From Blastomyces gilchristii SLH14081 (lineage: Eukaryota > Ascomycota > Eurotiomycetes > Onygenales > Ajellomycetaceae): 64,000 nt of DNA. Where the stretch lies: the NCBI RefSeq assembly GCF_000003855.2, contig NW_003101681.1:4197359-4261358 (forward strand). The letters run 5' to 3'. Shown here one piece after another: positions 60,492 through 64,000 of the stretch (position 1 is its first letter; each line of letters starts with the position of its first letter). The translations under genes were made by a program, and so were the position numbers. The notes under the pieces were generated by a model. It had not been told where the DNA came from, did not search any database, and saw only the letters and a list, made by a program, of their open reading frames with translations.

Positions 60492-61373
60492 ATGGCTTCA
60501 AACGCCGCTTCCGTCGCTGTTGGTGACAGAGAGCTACTTGCTCGCGTGGAAGACGTACCACAACCGGAAATAGCCTCTCCAAAGACTCCTAGGGATTGGT
60601 CGAGGAAGGATGCAGAGCAGAAAGACGTTTTAGGGGACGAGGATAACAAGGACGATAAGGAACCAGGCGAGGAGCTGGAAGAGGGGCAGGAGGAGGAGGC
60701 AAAAGAAGCAGACGGGGAAGAGCCACACAACTCCGCTCCACCCTTACCGCAGGAAGATCTCCCACCTCCCCTCCCCAACGAAGTGCCTCCTGGTCAAACA
60801 GAAGATGATGGGTGGGACCCAGTTTGGGATGATAGTGCACAAGCTTATTACTTTTATAACCGGTTCACGGGTCTGTCGCAGTGGGAGAACCCCCGGGTAC
60901 CTGACACACACCAACAAACACAACAAGCAGACGCATCACAATCCTCACAACAGCAACAGTCCATCAAACCACGGGTGGCTGGCGGTTATGATCCCGCAAT
61001 CCACGGTGACTATGACCCCACTGCGCCTTACGCACAGGTGACCCAACAACAACAACAAGAAGGGCTAGATGCCGCAGGCGCTGCTTACTCCTCCGATCCG
61101 AACTACATCTACACAGCAACAGGCACGTTCAACCGGTTCACGGGCAAATGGCAGCCGGGTGCACTAGCTAAAGAGTATTTCGACGACGAGAATAAAAGTA
61201 AAAGACAACTGAATGCATATTTCGATGTGGATGCGGCGGCCAACAGCCATGATGGCAAGAGCCTCAAAGCCGAGCGGAGCGGGAAGAAACTAACTAAGAA
61301 GGAACTGAAAGCTTTCAAGGAAAAGAGGAGGGAGAGGAAGGAGGAGAAACGAAGAGCGTGGTTAAGGGATTGA
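60492..61373 (+). CDS. WW-domain protein
   Basis: A single exon of 293 residues from the ATG at 60492. Residues 36-80 are highly acidic. Residues 84-100 are proline-rich (PPLPQEDLPPPLPNEVPP). A WW domain spans about 107-135 with the signature tryptophans of WDPVWDD and LSQWENP and the central YYFYNRFTG. A Gln-rich linker follows, then an aromatic segment, DPNYIYTATGTFNRFTGKWQP, that mimics a WW strand pair. The C-terminus is strongly basic and helical (KKLTKKELKAFKEKRRERK). WW domains bind proline-rich ligands, and proteins of this layout often act in mRNA splicing or transcription in the nucleus, but no specific ortholog is claimed. Confidence 0.85.
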   Translation: MASNAASVAVGDRELLARVEDVPQPEIASPKTPRDWSRKDAEQKDVLGDEDNKDDKEPGEELEEGQEEEAKEADGEEPHNSAPPLPQEDLPPPLPNEVPPGQTEDDGWDPVWDDSAQAYYFYNRFTGLSQWENPRVPDTHQQTQQADASQSSQQQQSIKPRVAGGYDPAIHGDYDPTAPYAQVTQQQQQEGLDAAGAAYSSDPNYIYTATGTFNRFTGKWQPGALAKEYFDDENKSKRQLNAYFDVDAAANSHDGKSLKAERSGKKLTKKELKAFKEKRRERKEEKRRAWLRD

Positions 61374-62761
61374 TTCCTGGTTTACCTTGTGGCATTTTTG
61401 TTTGTCTTCTTTTCTCGGTTTGCGAGGTTGGACTTCTGTTCCTCGCCAGCTCTATCCTCGCGCCTTATTGACCTAGCTTTTTTATCGGAAACGGAAGACA
61501 GGATGCAATTGCACATACGGTGCAAGCGGTGCAAGCGGAGGTTTTTTGGGCATCTTCTATGGAGTTATGTGGTGCTTTTTTCTTTCCTTGGCTTCGTTTA
61601 TGAGAGGTTGGGTTGGATATTTCGTGGATATACATGATGTTCATGTCAGACGGATGCTATGGTCTCCGGTTCTAGCTCCATTGCACTTCTTTCCTCAAAC
61701 TTTCTTACTTTTTTTTTTCCATTACTTATTTATTTCTAATGTTGTAGCGATAGCTCTTATATACCATTACCGAATCTCTGTAGTTTCATAACCTAACGAA
61801 CTGGGCTAATTTTCTAATCTTAATACCGAAAACCATCATGCTCTAGACTAAACTCTTAATTCTCTATATGCCTTTAGCACAACTCTATCATTCTTTGAAT
61901 TAAAGTTTGTTGTTGGTCCAGTTCTGGTAGCTGTTTTCATCACGTGATTTGGCCAGCTAATTTCGTTCTCTGTGATTTTGTTAACTTTCAGAAATTGGGG
62001 GTAACTGTACATGTACAATAGCACCTTAAATTAGAAAGGAGACCTCTTTTGTGTGAACAAGTTCGGAGTATATCATCAGTAAGTTAATTTTCTTTCCCTT
62101 TGATCTGGAATTGTCTCCCTTCTCTGCTACTGTGGTTTTCGCTTTCGCTATAGCGAGATGTCCACTAGTCATAATATATATACATATTTCCCTAGCGATG
62201 CAGAGCTCCGTGTAGCAAGCAACCTTTTTATTTTATTTTTTGATCGTCATACAATATGTTCTTTTTTCATACCTCGGATTTAGCATGAGCTTTGTTTATG
62301 AAGTAATTATTTCTACACGTGTTCCAAAATTGCAGTGCTGGGAATCGCTTCCGGTTTGCTCTCAACTGTCCGCGTCTTCAGGGTCGCTGCTGTGGTCAAG
62401 CAAAATTTACGTTTAAGAAGCTTGCTTTCCTGATTCTCCGTTATGTGAAGATATGGTGGATATCTTAAATGTCTTCCTGGTTCAGGAACAAGATCTGAAC
62501 ATGGATCAAGTTGTTATAGTCATTTACACAGTGTTTTCAGCAAACCTGGAAGATTTTTCAAGATACCCCTCATCGTCGCGTCCATTCTGATATCAACTGC
62601 GGGATATGGTGCAAACAATATTACATGTCTAACATTACCTAGGTTAAATACAGGAGGGAGCGAAAAGGCTTGCGCTACTTTTTTTGCTTTTCCTTTTTAA
62701 GGGGATTTCCTAGATATCCTACAAGGGAAACTGAAAAAGAATATCAGAAACCATCTAAACC
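61374..62761. other. Intergenic with an E-box palindrome, otherwise nothing seen
   Basis: 1.4 kb without a supported gene. A third exact ATCACGTGAT palindrome lies at 61939-61948, about 820 bp upstream of the ankyrin gene, too far to assign confidently. Confidence 0.5.
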
Positions 62762-63603
62762 ATGGCAACTATAGCTGGCCAAACACTAGGCGGCGCAACC
62801 ACGCCTAAGCCTCTTACATTAGAAGAGATCGACGACCTCATCTACTCCGCGCGTCTAGGAGATGTAGACGCATTGCGGACAGATATCACGAGCCTCAGCC
62901 AGAAGTACGGCTGTTCCTCCTTAGATATCATACAGTCTGCTATCGACATGGAAGACGAGAGCCAGGGGGGAACGGGGGCGTGTTTGTTGCATTGGCCGGC
63001 TGCGAATGGGAATATTGGTATGTAGTCGCCCCATATAATTCTATCTATAGCGTTCCCCAAGGGCGATTTACCCACTTACAAAAAATCTCCAAACTACCAG
63101 AAACACTCAATTACCTCCTCAGCCTCCTCGATACACCTACACAGACTCTAACACAAACAACAATATCCACCCACACATCGCAAGACCCCGCAGCAAGGGC
63201 AGCAACAACAGTGAACCCCATCATAAACCACCGGAACAACTCCGGCAACACCCCATTACACTGGGCGGCGCTAAACACGCACTTGGAATGCGTTAAAGCA
63301 CTCGTCCATGCCGGCGCAGATATCACTACAAAAAACAATGCGGGCCATGATGCCGTCTTCCTCGCTGAGAGGTCGGAGTGGACTTCGTTACCTGCTGATG
63401 ATGAAAAGGAGGGAGAAGGAGAGGTGGAAGTGACTATGAATGGGGTTGGGGAAGCCGAGAATAAGGAAGAGGGCGAGGCTAGGAGGCCGATTTCGAAGGG
63501 CATGCAGGTTGTCGAGTGGTTGTTGGGGTGTGAGGAGGGTGAGGGGTTGGAGAGAGGGGCGGGTGTTAGTGGGAGTGGGGATGGGGATGAGGGTGGTAAT
63601 TGA
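62762..63603 (+). CDS. Ankyrin-repeat protein
   Basis: Two exons, 62762-63017 and 63101-63603, joined by an 83-nt intron (GTATGT...CCAG), encode 252 residues. The join restores the repeat, giving ACLLHWPAANGNIETLNYLLSLL; the nearer TAG acceptor does not. A second repeat is clear at INHRNNSGNTPLHWAALNTHLECVKALVHAGAD followed by ITTKNNAGHDAVFLAE. The overall form (short acidic protein, two to three ankyrin repeats, N-terminal EIDDLIYSARLGDVDAL) resembles Yar1-type fungal ankyrin proteins, which chaperone ribosomal protein uS3 in yeast; that assignment is inference. The C-terminal part is acidic and Gly-rich. Confidence 0.85.
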
Positions 63604-64000
63604 GTGTTCGGGGATATGAGTTTTGTTTTTTTAATGACTGAGTGCATGAGGCAAATTATGTGAGGTGAAAGCTTATTTCTGCCTTGAATAGAGGGATCAA
63701 GAAGACTCTGGAAGAAACAACCCAATCCTACAGGAGAAGTATACGCATCAACTTGGAAGCAAAATGAGATAGCTAGCCCCGTTAATCTCGTTAGATATGG
63801 CTATTATTCTAATCAACTCGCCGAACCATTCCCGGGGATAATCAATGGATAAACATACACCAATATGCAGTGGAAGGATGACCACAAACAAAACAGCCTT
63901 TAGAAGCAAGGCGAACACAAGGAACCGATGGTATCCGGTGCTGTATCTGGGTATTGTCTATCAAAATAAATAGAAAAAAAAAATCAAAAACAAAGAAGGC
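63604..64000. other. Right edge, no gene seen
   Basis: AT-rich 3' flank of the ankyrin gene. No supported feature before the window ends. Confidence 0.5.

Overview
This window looks like nuclear DNA of a filamentous ascomycete, most likely a Eurotiomycete and plausibly Onygenales. That placement is inference from protein resemblance and gene style, not from a search. Genes are single transcription units with short spliceosomal introns (about 48-100 nt, GTAAGT/GTATGT/GTGAGT donors, CAG/TAG acceptors). The contents include a class I hydrophobin, a GH71 alpha-1,3-glucanase, a PDR-type ABC transporter relic and Copia-type LTR sequences. Many open frames start at TTG/GTG or read through introns, so the gene models below were rebuilt from conserved protein frames and splice sites. 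No tRNA, rRNA, CRISPR or telomere repeat was recognised.

Layout. (1) 0.7-13.0 kb is a conserved housekeeping block: lcl2, mitochondrial ribosomal protein bL27m, a Rad9/Crb2 checkpoint mediator, tRNA-splicing endonuclease Sen2, Nop10 and Nob1. (2) 13.0-38.3 kb is an accessory, repeat-laden region. It holds a 2 kb foldback element with polypyrimidine/polypurine arms and a nested solo LTR, an M18 aminopeptidase, a frameshifted GH71 glucanase, two inverted copies of a TA-flanked TIR element with an internal minisatellite, a 377 bp TRIM retroelement, a decayed PDR transporter, another MITE, a secreted cysteine-rich protein and one two-exon gene of unknown function. (3) 39.6-50.0 kb returns to conserved genes: AP-1 mu, mitoribosomal mL57, succinate dehydrogenase subunit C and a nitronate monooxygenase ending in a PTS1-like AKL. 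(4) 50-57.6 kb is gene-poor apart from the hydrophobin. (5) 57.6-63.6 kb carries a divergent succinate dehydrogenase flavoprotein, a WW-domain protein and an ankyrin protein.

Functional themes. Four genes serve mitochondria (bL27m, mL57, SdhC and the SdhA-like protein; the last two are two subunits of one complex within 14 kb). Three act in RNA maturation (Sen2, Nop10, Nob1). The accessory region carries cell-surface or secreted functions and the transposon load. The most notable unexplained items are the TRIM with an apparent half-tRNA(iMet) primer-binding site, the minisatellite-bearing TIR family, the foldback element, the Kex2-type cysteine-rich precursor, and seven exact copies of a 9-mer (TACTCCGTA) confined to gene-poor DNA.
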